Shown: piece by piece, positions 43,585-54,264 of the stretch | How the letters are laid out: every line of letters starts with the position of its first letter | Numbering within the stretch: position 1 is the stretch's first letter | Source of the DNA: Haemaphysalis longicornis | Taxonomy: Eukaryota; Arthropoda; Arachnida; Ixodida; Ixodidae | Length of the DNA stretch: 64,000 nucleotides | Reading direction: 5' to 3' | Assembly (NCBI GenBank): GCA_013339765.2 | Contig: CM023456.1 | Span: forward strand, 86,723,636-86,787,635 | Position numbers and translations under genes: made by a program | The notes under the pieces: generated by a model | Seen by the model: the letters and a program-made list of their open reading frames with translations, nothing else | The model's database searches: none | What the model was told of the DNA's origin: nothing

Positions 43585-43666
43585 GGTGTGGTCGTGACTG
43601 AGTCGGTAAGACAACGGGATGTTGCCCGTTACCTATTCGGGTCCAGGTTCGACTCTGGCAGTGCCA
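43585..43666 (+). repeat. tRNA-like SINE head (class II-like)
   Basis: An A-box-like TGACTGAGTCGGTAAGAC (43595-43612) and a B-box-like GGTTCGACTCT (43646-43656) are correctly spaced. Between them AACGGG and CCCGTT form a six-pair stem around ATGTTG, followed by an ACC/GGT mini-stem in variable-arm position and a CCAG/CTGG T-arm. D- and acceptor stems do not pair and the loop lacks a proper anticodon, so it is not a working tRNA. A T-rich tract starts right after GTGCCAG. It may be a SINE of the type described as Ruka in ticks, which I cannot confirm. Confidence 0.45.
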
Positions 43667-43669
43667 GTA

Positions 43670-45620
43670 ATTTTTTTATTTGTTTGCGGGAGTTTTCTAT
43701 TGACGCCGAGGTCGCGACAGAACCCTTCGCAGGTAGAGGTATACTGCTTTGCCGTAAAAAGGCCGATAAGGGCCGCATAACCTGGGGATGCTGTGTTGGA
43801 TATCAGCGCAATCCGCGCATGCGGCACTCTTGACCACCTCTTTACAAATAGAACGTCTTCGAACAGCACCAGTTGTGGTGAACAATTTTTGTTCGTGCAT
43901 GTGTCATTACGCAAGGCACACGTCATCATCCAACGTTTGGCACAGGCTTGACGGCCTGAGAGGTCATTACTACAATAACACCTAATCAAATATTATTGCG
44001 CTCTTGGGTGCACTTTATTACCAAAACTACGATATAACATATTTCCTTGGCCCACCCAACGCCCCTTGAAAATGGTGCGATGCATTTTCCAAACGTGTCT
44101 CTGGGTCAGACGTGTCGACAGAGGCAGAATATTCCATCGCATAGAAATACCTTGCCTCTCGGGCAGCATGGGCCGTGCTCAATGACTCTACAAGAAACAT
44201 TTTGCACTGCTTCCTTCAGGATCTTTTAGCTTTGTCGAGCGCGTCTCCCCGCTGACAAAAATTAAGAACGTTTGGAAGAACAATTGGCTTTTTTCAAGCG
44301 TTGCTTTTCACTTTTTTTAGTTAAAATTGGCAAAGCTTGCACTAAGTCGCGCAAGTTTGAACCACAGAGAAACTGAAGGATTTTTTTATATAACCTTTTA
44401 AGAACAGCCCAGTGCTCTTGCATTAGGTTTAAATTGTTTATTTACATGTTCCGTCGTCACTTTTTACTGTGTTAAGGTATTTAGGTCATAACCATCTATA
44501 TCGTCGTCTTCAAATGCATGCTCGCGCACCTGGATCATTTTGCCGCATGCTTTCACATTTCCTCCCAAAAGGGGACAGTCGGCGTGCTAGAACCCGCGGC
44601 AACCGGCCTTGAACTGGGCGTCTTAGCGCGAGCTGTCTTTTTTTCCCCCTTGAGGCGCGGGCGCACGTGTGCTGTTTTCTTGGGATTTTTTGCGAGCGCC
44701 CAAACGCAAGCCTGGACGCATCCGGGCGCTCCGGGTGAGTCCCTGCTCACTACGCGGTAAAAGCGGGCTAAATATGACCTGGGGTTTTCTTATTACGGCG
44801 CACACATTACGGCTATGAACAAGCTCCGTCTTAAAAAAGCCGTGCATCAGTATGCGATCACATGTACCATGTCTCTTGAATATTTCTTAGAGCTGTGAAT
44901 TCTCCTCAATACACTTTAAATTTCTGGGCTTGCTCTTCAATGGCGGGAAGTTAATACATAAAAGAAGTGCTGGCATCTTCCCAACCATATCAAATTTATT
45001 TCACCAAAGCCTTACGGATTTCTGGAGTTATTGAATCGAAACAAAAGCAGGAAGGACAAAAAAAATATTTTCGAGCAAAGATTGCAGCCAATATGCTATC
45101 AGGCACTTTATGTGGCATGAGAAATCGCAAGCCAACAAATCTGCCGGAATGAAATGCGTTTTTGGCCATACTAACCCAATCAACTTTTTCTACAGTGTTT
45201 ACGCAGTTAAGGAGCATTTTTTCTACAATGAATGTCCTATTTAGACGAGGGTACAGGTCCGCAAGAAAAAATTTTCTTGCCCTTATGCTATTATTCCATT
45301 CACCCTCGTTCTTTTTGTCGCATAGAACCCTCAGCTGTTATTTTTAGGTGTCTATCCCATTACTCCGAACACCACCCAACCTGAAAGTGCAATCAACCAG
45401 GCGTCCTTTACCGGCATTTCGTGATTTGTCAGGCAAGCGTAAACAACCAGGACCCTCACGTCCATTTCCTTCCACAGTGTCACTTACAAGCTGCTAATGA
45501 CCCTGCCAACTTAGCAGACGACATTTCCAAAGCACTCACCCGAACCACGTCCAACACACTGAGAGAAGTAAATGCCAAAAGAAAAAACAAAAAAAAAAAA
45601 TCTGCAACGAAAGTATAAGG
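43670..45620. other. No gene recognised
   Basis: A short GC-rich stretch at 44580-44760 (CCCGCGGCAACCGGCCTTGA and GGCGCTCCGGGTGAGTCCCT) opens frames on both strands but has no recognised motif. The remainder is AT-rich and unremarkable. Confidence 0.35.
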
Positions 45621-45635
45621 GACCGCTGTTCCGAA

Positions 45636-45944
45636 CCTGAGTCACGTGGATGACACGAAAAAGGGTCCCAGGTAGCTCGCGGCGAAACTAGAAGGGAGCT
45701 CGTAGAAATTAGGGCATAAAAGCCCTTTGCAGAGGATGCTGGCTTGAAGTAGGCTATCGAGAATTAACGACGACAGCGTGCACCCTGCTCCGGATGGAGA
45801 CTGCCACCTAAACCGTTATAGCTCACTGTCCTTCGACTGCCAAGTGGAGGGATCCAGCGTGGCACCAGTTCCGCAACCCGAGTCACGGGGTACCGAAAAA
45901 GGTTCCGAGGTAGCTCGCAGGACGAAAATAGAAGGGAGCTGTAA
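45636..45944 (+). repeat. Repeat unit with TATA-like core, head partly duplicated
   Basis: The unit includes GAGTCACG, GGTAGCTCGC and AGAAGGGAGCT at its start (45643-45703), then GGGCATAAAAGCCC (45713-45726), ATCGAGAATTAACGACGACA, CCCTGCTCCGGATG and AGCTCACTGTCCTTCGACTG. The starting segment occurs again about 233 bp later (45876-45937). The same core is found at 46807-46983. GGGCATAAAAGCCC is both a TATA-like site and nearly palindromic. Direct repeats around a gag/ORF1-like pseudogene suggest LTRs or 5' promoter repeats of one retroelement. Confidence 0.5.
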
Positions 45945-46079
45945 CGTGTCCTTACCGGCAAAAAGGACATGGGACAGCGAGGCAGGCTTTGAAAACAAAA
46001 ATTTTTCGCTAGCACACACCTATACACAAGGGACAGCAAACCCCCCCAAAATAATAAACTGATACTCCCAAAAAACTAT

Positions 46080-46529
46080 CTACAATGTGAAGACAGATCT
46101 ACGTTCAGTATCTGGAGTTTTTATACGAGGGTTGATTGGCACAAGACTAGCTATGTCATTGGGGCTTACGGGAGATCACAGTATTGCAGTAAAGAGCTGT
46201 TGCCCTCTTGCTGTCGTAGCGATGTTATGCCCGACGTACGGCGACCCGGTTCGGGAAGTTTGCTGTTGCAGGTAATAATCTGTGTTGTCGTCTAATTTTT
46301 GACTCGATTCCTAGAACTTGCGGGCGTGGTCTTGTGGCTTGATTTTCGGCGTCGCCGTTGTGGGGGGGGTCGTGTCGTAGGACGAGGGCGATGCCGCTTC
46401 CCGAATGCACGCTACCATCGCCGTTGGAGCCGCCAAGCGTGGGTTGGCGGACGTCGGGAGACCGGAGCCGAAGCGTCGTCGCCCGCTCCCGCCCGGTTGT
46501 GTGGCGACGTCGGTGCCCTGGGTGCGCAC
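46080..46529 (-). pseudogene. ORF1/gag-like protein remnant with two in-frame stops
   Basis: A single minus-strand frame continues for 149 codons from 46529 to a TAG at 46080-46082, interrupted only by TAG after D-H-A-R-K-F and TGA after L-F-T-A-I-L. It is Pro/Thr/Ser-rich at first (D-T-T-P-P-T-T-A-T-P-K), then D-N-T-D-Y-Y, T-G-S-P-Y-V-G-H-N, and P-V-S-P-N-D-I-A-S-L-V-P-I-N-P-R-I-K. These recall N-terminal parts of LINE ORF1 proteins from ticks, though I cannot name a family. The uninterrupted phase across 450 bp argues for former coding. Confidence 0.4.
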
Positions 46530-46558
46530 CCCAGCCCTTTGCTCTTCGGGGCCCGATG

Positions 46559-46587
46559 TTGGTTTGGTTTGGGTTTGGGTTTGGGTT
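46559..46587 (+). repeat. Short (GGGTTT)n-like run
   Basis: GGTTTGGTTTGGGTTTGGGT and the next nine bases form about four G2-3T3 repeats. This resembles but does not match arthropod telomere motifs (TTAGG) and is too short to be a telomere seed without more evidence. It may be a homopolymer-type sequencing distortion. Confidence 0.4.
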
Positions 46588-46806
46588 CTTATTTATGGCG
46601 CGTACCCCCGCGGGGGGTTGGCCCAAAAATGCCTGTAATAATTAGGCTGTGACCCGGTTATTTAGAGAGAAAAAAAAAGAAGTACGGAAAAAAAAATTTA
46701 GAGTAAAAAAGAAATCTTCCTCCGCCCCCTTTTTGTCTTTTTCCCTTTTCTTCTTCCACCTTTTTTTCTGGGGTGTCTTGCGGGGGGGTTTACCCGGACT
46801 CGAAGG

Positions 46807-46983
46807 GGCCTCGTAGCAAAATTTGGGCATAAAAGCCGTTTTCAGAGATGCTGGCTTGAATTAGGGTATCGAGAATTAACGACGACAGCGGGACCCTGCT
46901 CCGGATGAAGACTGCCAAATTTAAACCCTAAATAGCTCACTGTCCTTCGACTGCCAAGGGGGGGGGGGGGGGGTCCAGCGTGG
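46807..46983 (+). repeat. Second copy of the 45.7-kb repeat core
   Basis: It shares GGGCATAAAAGCC (46826-46838), TATCGAGAATTAACGACGAC, CCCTGCTCCGGATG, AGCTCACTGTCCTTCGACTG and TCCAGCGTGGC with 45713-45882, in the same orientation and about 1.1 kb downstream. A run of 16 G (46958-46973) replaces AGTGGAGGGA of the first copy. Other differences are also lengthened homopolymers (AAATTTAAACCC against CACCTAAACC), which suggests consensus errors in a low-quality stretch as much as true divergence. Confidence 0.6.
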
Positions 46984-47049
46984 CCCCTCGACGGCTTCGC
47001 ACCTTCCATTTGGGTTCCTATTGCATGAAGACCCAAACTGATTCTGGTC

Positions 47050-48560
47050 AGCGCCAGCTAGGATTTTTATGAGGTGGGACTGATTTACCGGTGCTTCGAG
47101 GTTTGGGCACCTTCTAAAAAATATGAGGGGTCACGGAATTTCAAATAAGGAGAGTATTTTTTGGTAACTCTGAACTTCAGTGCCCTTGGTGTAGACCAAA
47201 TATAAAATTACCGAATGCAGGCCATAACCGAATTCGTGAAGACGACAACAAGGTTTCGAACAATTATATAGTGCTACGGTAATTCCATGATTAAAGGCGT
47301 CATGTAAAAAACAGGCCACTCTCCTTTACTCTGAGTACTGGACGGCTGATAGCTAACTACACGTTAAATTTGGGGGGAAACGGTGCTGCGTTTAAGTGGA
47401 AATAGCAGTTAGAGAAACTTTTTTTCGTAACTTTTCAAAGTGCTTGGAAACAAGGGGTAAAATATAGAAAATAGATTAGGCTTTGTCCTGGTGACAATTT
47501 TCCTCGTAAATTCTGACCCCCAATGCGAGGCCAAGTTTCGTGTACCTTACGCTGGAGAAGACAATAACGCGCGGTCAATATGTTACGTACAGTTCGAAGC
47601 AGAAGTCCGGCTAGAATCAGAAAAGTGGCTTGAAATGAAATATAGTGAGAGGTTGATCACTGACAGAAGTGGGGCTGTGGGAACCATCCTTTTTGTAATA
47701 GGCCCCTCAACTTATTTTTCCATTACTTTTCCAGTTTATGCGTCTCTGGATAGAAGACAGTTTTTCGAAGGCATGGGGTCTGGTCGGTCAGCGAACGTTC
47801 TGGTCGATCGTAGATGGGTGTTCAGGACCTGCCATGGAGACCTCCAACTGATTGCGGGGCTAGGCAGTGAAAACAGCGGGGATCAGTGAACCTCAAGGGG
47901 AGATGGCGTCGATGGATCCTGCGTGGAACGAGGTCCTCATCATGGGCTTTACCACCAAATATATCCGAAGAATGACGCACGCGAGACCTATTCTGTGGCC
48001 GGTCGGAGCAGGGGTAAAAAGTTTATCCACACGGTGCTGGTGATTATCATTACTTTATTACACATAAGCAGGAAGAGCTTTAACAGTTGCTGGTCTGCAG
48101 ACAAAATGACCGCGCTGTAGAAAATAAATAAAAAATACACTTCAGTGTTTTATGAGATATGCACCGGGGTCTTCGAGGTCGGAGCTAAATGCGTTTCCAC
48201 CGCGCTCTCTCGGCTTCTTTTTCAGCTACGGAACACAAGTATTAATGGTGCGTGACGCCCTAAAGCGGGAAAGGTGCGGCACGTGAGCAGAAGCAGCACC
48301 CCAGATACTCTGCAATGTGATTACGGGGAAGCTGTTTTGTGTAAAACCATTCTGGCTGCTGCATTGTGTCGTACCGATAGACGAATAAACAGAAGCGATG
48401 AAAAAGCGGTAACATGAAATAGCTGTAGAGTAGCATGTCGAAGTAGTTTGTAGCAAAAGGCGAAGGAAACAAAGGAACAGAGGGAATTTCAATAAAGCCC
48501 TGAAGAAAATTTGTAAACATAACAGTTCCTTGAAGTCCGTTCAGTGCGCCTTCATTATAA
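47050..48560. other. No recognised gene; two unassigned frames
   Basis: A 132-codon plus frame at 47491-47889 has no domain I recognise. A 109-codon minus frame at 48260-48589 begins with T-T-I-T-Y-Y-N-E-G-A-L-N and contains hydrophobic stretches. It weakly recalls the extracellular-loop motif of ABCA transporters (T-x-Y-Y-N ... L-N-x2-x-N-A-L), but the match is short and no acceptor site precedes it. Both are left unnamed. Confidence 0.25.
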
Positions 48561-48761
48561 TATGTTATGGTAGTGTTGACATTTCCCAAGTTTTTTTTAT
48601 TTTTGCTTTATGTCAAAAATAATTTTGAAAAATCCCTAGCTTTATTGACCGTGATGAATACGCATCCCTCTGCGCATGAACTTCTACAGTGCCACTTTAA
48701 TTGTAGCATGCGAAATCTAACGTGTGGTTCGTAACTTTAAATGAAGCAGGAGCATTGTCAT

Positions 48762-49013
48762 TTAACATATAAAACCGTCAGCACTGTGTGATATTTTTAG
48801 GCGCGAACGTTTGTTCGCTGCTGCTTTAGTCAAGGCAAAGCACTCGTGCGAGAGCAATGTCGGTAACACCCAAACGACAAGGCCTACTTCACAGCACACC
48901 GCAAAAAACACCGCCACCAAAATCCCACTTATTGATTGCGCCCGCTGAAAGAAACCCCAGTAGCAATGCGCCGCACTACCAACGACAAGAATCCAAAGCA
49001 GGAAACCAACCAT
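48762..49013 (-). CDS. Candidate exon with signal-peptide-like start
   Basis: The minus-strand frame begins at 49011-49013 in good eukaryotic context (A at -3, G at +4: CAAAG-ATG-G). It reads M-V-G-F-L-L-W-I-L-V-V-G-S-A-A then H-C-Y-W-G-F-F, a textbook short signal peptide with a likely cleavage after G-S-A-A. The frame stays open for 83 codons. A parallel frame in copy 1 conserves G-F-L-L, I-L-V, H-C-Y-W and A-Q-S. If real it would be the first exon of a secreted protein; the remainder has no known family and may run into intron. It could also be fortuitous. Confidence 0.3.
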   Translation of the reverse strand: MVGFLLWILVVGSAAHCYWGFFQRAQSISGILVAVFFAVCCEVGLVVWVLPTLLSHECFALTKAAANKRSRLKISHSADGFIC

Positions 49014-49667
49014 CTTTGTAGTTGCTTGACCACGGCCTTGTGCCGGCTCACAGAGTTTACAGCAATATATTGGCTTCCCTGTTGGCGTTTCCAGAGCTAT
49101 GAACACTCATCGAGGCGGACACGTCGCTTCCGATTGAAGATCAAAGGATACGAAAGCTGGTGCACCGGTGTGCGGGGAAAAGGGAAAAAATGGAGGGGCG
49201 GCAGCTGTTTCCTCGCAGAACGTCCAACTAGGAGTCGTCGAGGCCCTCATCGGATACGAACAAAAGCCTTGGCTTGAGTTGATCTCGGTCAGACTACTGA
49301 CATTTTTTTTTTTCCTTTTTTTTTCCCCATGGGAGTTTAGTGTTGATACTGCTATACATTCATTTGCTCGTTTCCGCTTTAGTTGTCTGTCGATCGCTTT
49401 TCGACAGCTTCGCTTGGTGTTGCGCTAAATAGTTGAAGCCTGAGCGGCGTCTTTGTTCCCTTTTGAGCTTTTGATGGTCGTGTGCAGCATCCGCATTTCT
49501 TTAATGCGAAAGCGTAAAAAAAATTGCTATAAAGTGATTTCAGCCTGCCCACCAGCCGTACGTGGAAATAAAGCAAGCACACTACCGCGGAAACGACGAC
49601 GACATCAAGATCTGTCTGGCATGTACATGTAATTAAACATACCCCTTCGCTGTAAAACGCTTAGTCG

Positions 49668-49725
49668 TCAACCGCTCTCAACCGCTTCGCTTTCCCTTTC
49701 AACCGCTTTCGCTTTTAACCGCTTC
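49668..49725 (+). repeat. CAACCGCTT(T)CGCTTT tandem expansion
   Basis: Four successive units, (T)CAACCGCT(TT)CGCTTT with small changes, occupy a site where copy 1 has only a single CCGCTTCGCTTT near 1091. The expansion is therefore specific to copy 2 or lost from copy 1. Confidence 0.6.
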
Positions 49726-51187
49726 ATTGGCGCTTCCTCGTCCACGTGTAACCCCAGGTGGACAGGACAGTGAGTTTGAAGGTGCTTCGCACGTTATTCA
49801 GCTTGACGTGAGGCCTAGTATAGAAAAAGCGAACACCACGACAGGGGCAACTGTGGCGGTACGCACTATAAGTTAGGCTTCAAATTTTCTCTTGAGGTCT
49901 CATGCCGTACACCGCGACGCGAAGCTGGAGTAGATTTTGACGTTGACGGAAAAGATGATTAGGCTTAAGATGTTTTTTATGTTAAAATTAAGGCGAGCGA
50001 GAAAAGTCACTAAGGAAGCCAGAGCAGCCACTGCACGGTATGACCCGGACGTTTGGCTGACCATCTTCAACATGTATGTACCCTAGCGTTGACAGAAATT
50101 CAGGGGATTTAGCATAACCTTACTGTGCTAACGTTAGGGGATACTGTTTCAACCTGACGCTTTGCTGCTGTCACCGGGACTTGGTGGGGTGTACATGTTT
50201 TAGCTCACCGTTTGCGGTTTCTGTATTCAGGCTTTGGGGCTGCCGTAATAGAATTAGAGACCTCTTAAGAATTATCCAGAAAATGGCGCAGGACCTTGCT
50301 GCTTAGAACTTAAATTCGCCTGAACCTTAGTCCTATAAATGAGACATTCCTTAAATACAATGACACTATTTTGAAAACGCTGCATGCATCGCTTGTGTAA
50401 CATTACAAGAGAAAACATAACCTTGTTGTGGTTCTTTAGTTGCCGTGAATGGCATTAAAAAGCTCTAACTGAAATTCCCCCTACGCTAAATATTTCGCCC
50501 GAAATGAGTTAATAGTTTTTGATACTTACGAAATAGCGTACGATACCTTGACCAGCAGGATTGTGGGTGCCTAAAAGCTCTTTGGTGTCCTAAGCTGCTA
50601 CTCTGAACTAGCATTTTAGGCGGGTGAGCCTCAGCACAGATAAAATTATGAAACTTAGTAACTACAGCCGTCAGACGGCAACACGGACATACTCGGGTGG
50701 TGGTTGCTAGATTTGTTCCAGGGCCACAGGCGAGTCATGGGCTTCGTGTGGAAGTTACTGCTCACGCGTGCGAGAATTTTGGCAGCTAGTGAATTTACCC
50801 TTTTTTGCGTTGGTGTCATAGAGTTCTCCAAATGTACGAATGAAATACGTGACAGGCTGCACAACCAACGCATCTTTCTTTGCGCAGTAGCAATGTTTAC
50901 AGCAAGGCCGGGTAACAGCTTTCAGGAGCTGAGTAGTAACTATCTTTTACACTTTTCCTTGATGCTTCGTTTCAAGCATTGCGTAGCTGAACATTGTACG
51001 GGCCGGGTATTTTTACCTAATGGTGCAGAAACGTTATTGACACTTTTTTGTATCGCTACAGTTTTCAAACATGCTGGAGAGATGGGGACAGGTATGAGCG
51101 AACAATTAAGTAGAATCGCCCCCCACCCCAAACGGATGTTAGTTGAAGTGGGACGAGGCACAAGTGTCTACAAAAGAAAGTAAACCA

Positions 51188-51541
51188 TTATGAGGAGGAA
51201 AGGTGAAGTAAAAAATAATAACCTATTATGTTAAATTTCAGCGCGTGACAGAAAGCAAAGCAGTTTTTATCTTTGGTGTCGCCCAATGACCTTGAATTCG
51301 AAACGCCACAGTAAACAATTTTTTCTGTACGGGTTTTCTCCCTCAGTCGCGTATTAATGCAGGAGAGCGCTGTTACGCGCTGGCATGGGCCAACCATATC
51401 GATTTGTTGCCGCTCTCCCACATTTAAACAATGATAAAATTTTATCAGCACTCGGCAGGCATTCATTCTTCTTAATTTCGGACCGTACTTGTTGTGAAAT
51501 TGCCTTGAGGAGATGGAACACCCGCAGTGATAAGAACACAT
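51188..51541 (-). pseudogene. Unidentified cysteine-containing frame shared in part with 5139-5453
   Basis: The minus frame reads C-S-Y-H-C-G-C-S, Q-F-H-N-K-Y-G-P-K-L-R-R-M-N-A-C-R and F-Y-H-C-L-N-V-G, with several Cys. Part of the peptide similarity to copy 1 lies in this frame and part (I-L-S-L-F-K-C-G-R) in the overlapping frame 51354-51539, so one copy has lost phase. A common AATAG|GTT boundary may be a splice donor. Family unknown. It could be an exon of a small secreted protein or non-coding similarity. Confidence 0.2.
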
Positions 51542-52049
51542 TATAGAATTTTAAAGTATGTGAAACGCGTTAACAAAAAAGGCGTGTGTGTTCATTTAAA
51601 GCAAGATGGCACTATCCCCATTTCACAGTCAACAGCGAGTTACGCTTGCAATTATCTATCAATATTTTCCAGCATATTTTCATCATGGTTTCAGCATGGT
51701 TTTTCTTTTATGCCTGTTCCTAGTAGTGACCGGAAATCTAATTCCTGGATTTGTATTTATACTTGCTGAGCCAAATTCTTTCTCTCTATGAAATTTCGCG
51801 TTTTGTGACTTTGGAATGCTCCCCGTTACCCTATCACGCCCCACCTGCCGTTTAGAATGGTGAAAAATAACACTGGACAGGCATCCCGTCCCAAACGTTG
51901 GGGTGAGTAGTTTCTGGCAAGTACCGAGGGCTTAACTGCGGCAAAAAAGAAACAGGCAAAAAAAAAAAAAACAGGATGTAGTAACGAAACCAATACCGGA
52001 ATAAAAAAAACAAAAAACAATACGATATGTTTGGAAGGACGGAACAGGA

Positions 52050-52990
52050 AAAGTATTTATTTATTCATAGAAACCTTACAGGCCCTATCAAACGGCATAG
52101 AGTAAGAGGGGCATTTGAAAACGTAATAACACTACAAAGCATAAATTGAAACAGGAACATCGTAACAACAAAATGTAAACGCATTTACATATTTGAAAGT
52201 ACAAAGTGGTCACTTTTTGACCGTACATGAACACTTGTGGCTGTTAACGGAGCAGAAAAGCATACAATTTGTGTGAGAGAAAAAAGAAAACACAACATAG
52301 ACGCAAATCCTGGTAATAGGCGTTAGAAAAAAATTTTAAAACCATTAAATAGTGTAAAGCACGAGTAGCTGACGGCGAAATGATTCAGGGTTAGATATGG
52401 TGGCAATCTTATCCGGCAGATAATTCCAAAGCAAATAAAAACGAGGCTGTGCGGAAGAAATAAATGCATTGGTTTTACCGTATAATGCGCATGAAACTGG
52501 ACTGATTAATGCAATCTGCGTGAAAAAGAATGAGGTATTTGAAGTGGTAGCCGGATTCATTTATGGGTGAAATATATTTAAGGAAAAGGCATAAAGCAGC
52601 AACATTACGGTGCTACATAATTGTGGCAGTGTGTAGTCTAGTTTTATTTGTGTATGCTAGAGTTGAAATTATAGTTATGTGATATGGACCGGGCTGCTCT
52701 ATTCGGCATCATTTCTACATATTTATTACTTAATTGTGTGGTGATGAGGCCAAATTGGCGAGGCGAGTTTTAATTTTGGCAGGATGAATGCTTGAAAGGC
52801 GAGTTTACGAATGTTAGTGGTAATTTTCGTATCGCTTACTATTATTTCATTCAGGAGCGAAAAAGAAAAAAAAATCGTATGGTTTTCGGTGTGAGTGACA
52901 AATTCAGGTAATAATGGATTCATTTTAAGGTTCCATGCATCGAGGTAAAAGACTGCCGTCGAACTGCGTGCATAAATCGTCGTTCGTCTC
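52050..52990 (-). mobile_element. CR1-like LINE, 3' end with C-terminal RT
   Basis: Read on the minus strand, the similarity begins near 52970 with A-W-N-L-K-M-N-P and F-F-S-F-S-L-L-N. It continues with R-K-L-A-F-Q-A-F-I-L-P-K-L-K-L-A-S-P-I-W, then N-R-A-A-R-S-I-S-H-N-Y-N and, near 52400, F-Y-L-L-W-N-Y-L-P-D-K-I and S-F-R-R-Q-L. These are the ordered C-terminal landmarks of CR1/Jockey-superfamily reverse transcriptases. Several stops interrupt it. The 3' end lies near 52050-52063, where the minus strand reads ATGAATAAATAAATA, a typical A-rich tail. It is 5'-truncated and inactive. Confidence 0.7.
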
Positions 52991-53354
52991 GCTCGTCTAC
53001 TTGGGCAGGCTTTACATAGTTTGCGTGAACACCAGCGTACACGAGGAACGCGAAGACGCATATTACAGCGGCACACTTAATGGAAGCAGGTATAGTCAAA
53101 TTGCCCTGTCACGCAAGTGTTGCCCTCGTCACGCAAGCCATAAATAATCACCAATTTTCTAGCGGTTTTCCGCGCGCATATATACGTGTATTTGGGATAC
53201 CAAGGGGCTGATGTTGGGTCTTTGCTACCTGCTTTCGTACAATCTGTGTACAGATTAAACACACGAGTTTCAGAGTGTTCCATGAGACCCAGCGTTTTAA
53301 AGCTGTAAATATGATATCACAACTATAGGAGTTAATAACAAAGTGCCGAACCGG

Positions 53355-54083
53355 ACTTCAAGCTCGTGAAACGAGGAGTGGCCACAGCCGTTTTGAAGAA
53401 CGCCCTATTTAGATCGTGTCATCACCAAATAGAGGCGATGTTCCTGGACCAGGTCAGCGCCTACAAGCATCAGGATACCCTGAGGACCTCATCCGCAGCC
53501 TGTCAAACAAGTTGCTGACGGAAGAGCGGGTAGGAACACGTCCCAAGGCGCGCAAGGAATACAGGACCACGACGGTCATCCCATACGTTCACGGCGTCTC
53601 ACACAAACTAAAAAGGATTGTGGAACGCTCAGGGGTGCGAGTCTTGTTTTCTGCTCCCAAGAAGTTGGCGGCCTTTGCAAGGCGGTGAACTCGGAAGAAC
53701 CTAGCCGCAACGTCTGCAACAATGGACACATAATAGCATTTTGTCGAGTGTGCGACCAAAGCAGTGTACGAGATCCCCTGTCCTGCGGTGGCTCGTATAT
53801 TGGACAAACGGGACGATGTGTGAATGACCGTCTTCGTGAACACGCTAACAACATCAAATCCGGTACCGGTAGTAACCTTGCCACACATGTTGCTTCGTGC
53901 GCGAACAAGCCCTCATGTGAGCCGTTGTTTGAGCATTGTCATGTTCTTAAGTGCTATGGTGACCAAAGAACACGCGAGATCTTTGAAGCTTTTCTATGCA
54001 CGAGCGTGCTGGTGCATGTGTCAGCAAACCGTCTTGTTGCCAAAGGAGATTGCATATCTACAATCAACTTTATCTTGTTTTAG
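53355..54083 (+). pseudogene. Penelope-like element, RT end and GIY-YIG endonuclease
   Basis: Three frames are used in succession. From 53366: V-K-R-G-V-A-T-A-V-L, the end of the RT. From about 53460: A-S-G-Y-P-E-D-L-I, then I-P-Y-V-H-G-V-S-H-K-L-K-R-I and F-S-A-P-K-K-L. From 53685: C-N-N-G-H, F-C-R-V-C, S-Y-I-G-Q-T-G-R-C-V-N-D-R-L-R-E-H, then N-L-A-T-H-V-A-S-C and T-R-E-I-F-E-A-F. The last 132-codon frame holds an apparently complete endonuclease core with the YIG motif, catalytic Arg and the Glu of R-E-I-x-E-A. Two frameshifts disable the whole protein. A 3' UTR probably extends to about 54260. Confidence 0.8.
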
Positions 54084-54264
54084 TATTCTTCCTGTTTTTT
54101 TTATATTGCATGCGCGCCATAAAATTTCATCAGGTGTCAGTGGCAGCGCCCGTGTTGTGTGTGCTTTTCTCGTCTTCCGTGCCATTTTTTGCGCTGTTTT
54201 TTGCCTTCAGTATGAACCAACTAGCCCGTCTTCACACTTTAGTACCGAATGAACTACGACTGTA

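Larger units (their letters stand above)
48565..51950 (+). repeat. Copy 2 of the dispersed duplication (partner at 1-6170)
   Basis: This copy aligns with copy 1 in the same orientation and lacks all four blocks interrupting the other. It has its own small changes, such as the CAACCGCTT expansion at 49668-49725 and longer T and A runs near 49300 and 51960. Because it preserves apparently uninterrupted sites, it shows where the blocks entered copy 1. The left limit is uncertain because copy 1 is cut by the window edge. Confidence 0.8.

Noticed and set aside
46559..46587. Interstitial telomere
   Set aside because: The repeat is GGGTTT, not the arthropod TTAGG, and only about four units long in a homopolymer-prone stretch.
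48260..48589. ABCA-transporter exon on the minus strand
   Set aside because: Only a short T-x-Y-Y-N-like resemblance, no acceptor site before it, and no neighbouring transporter exons.
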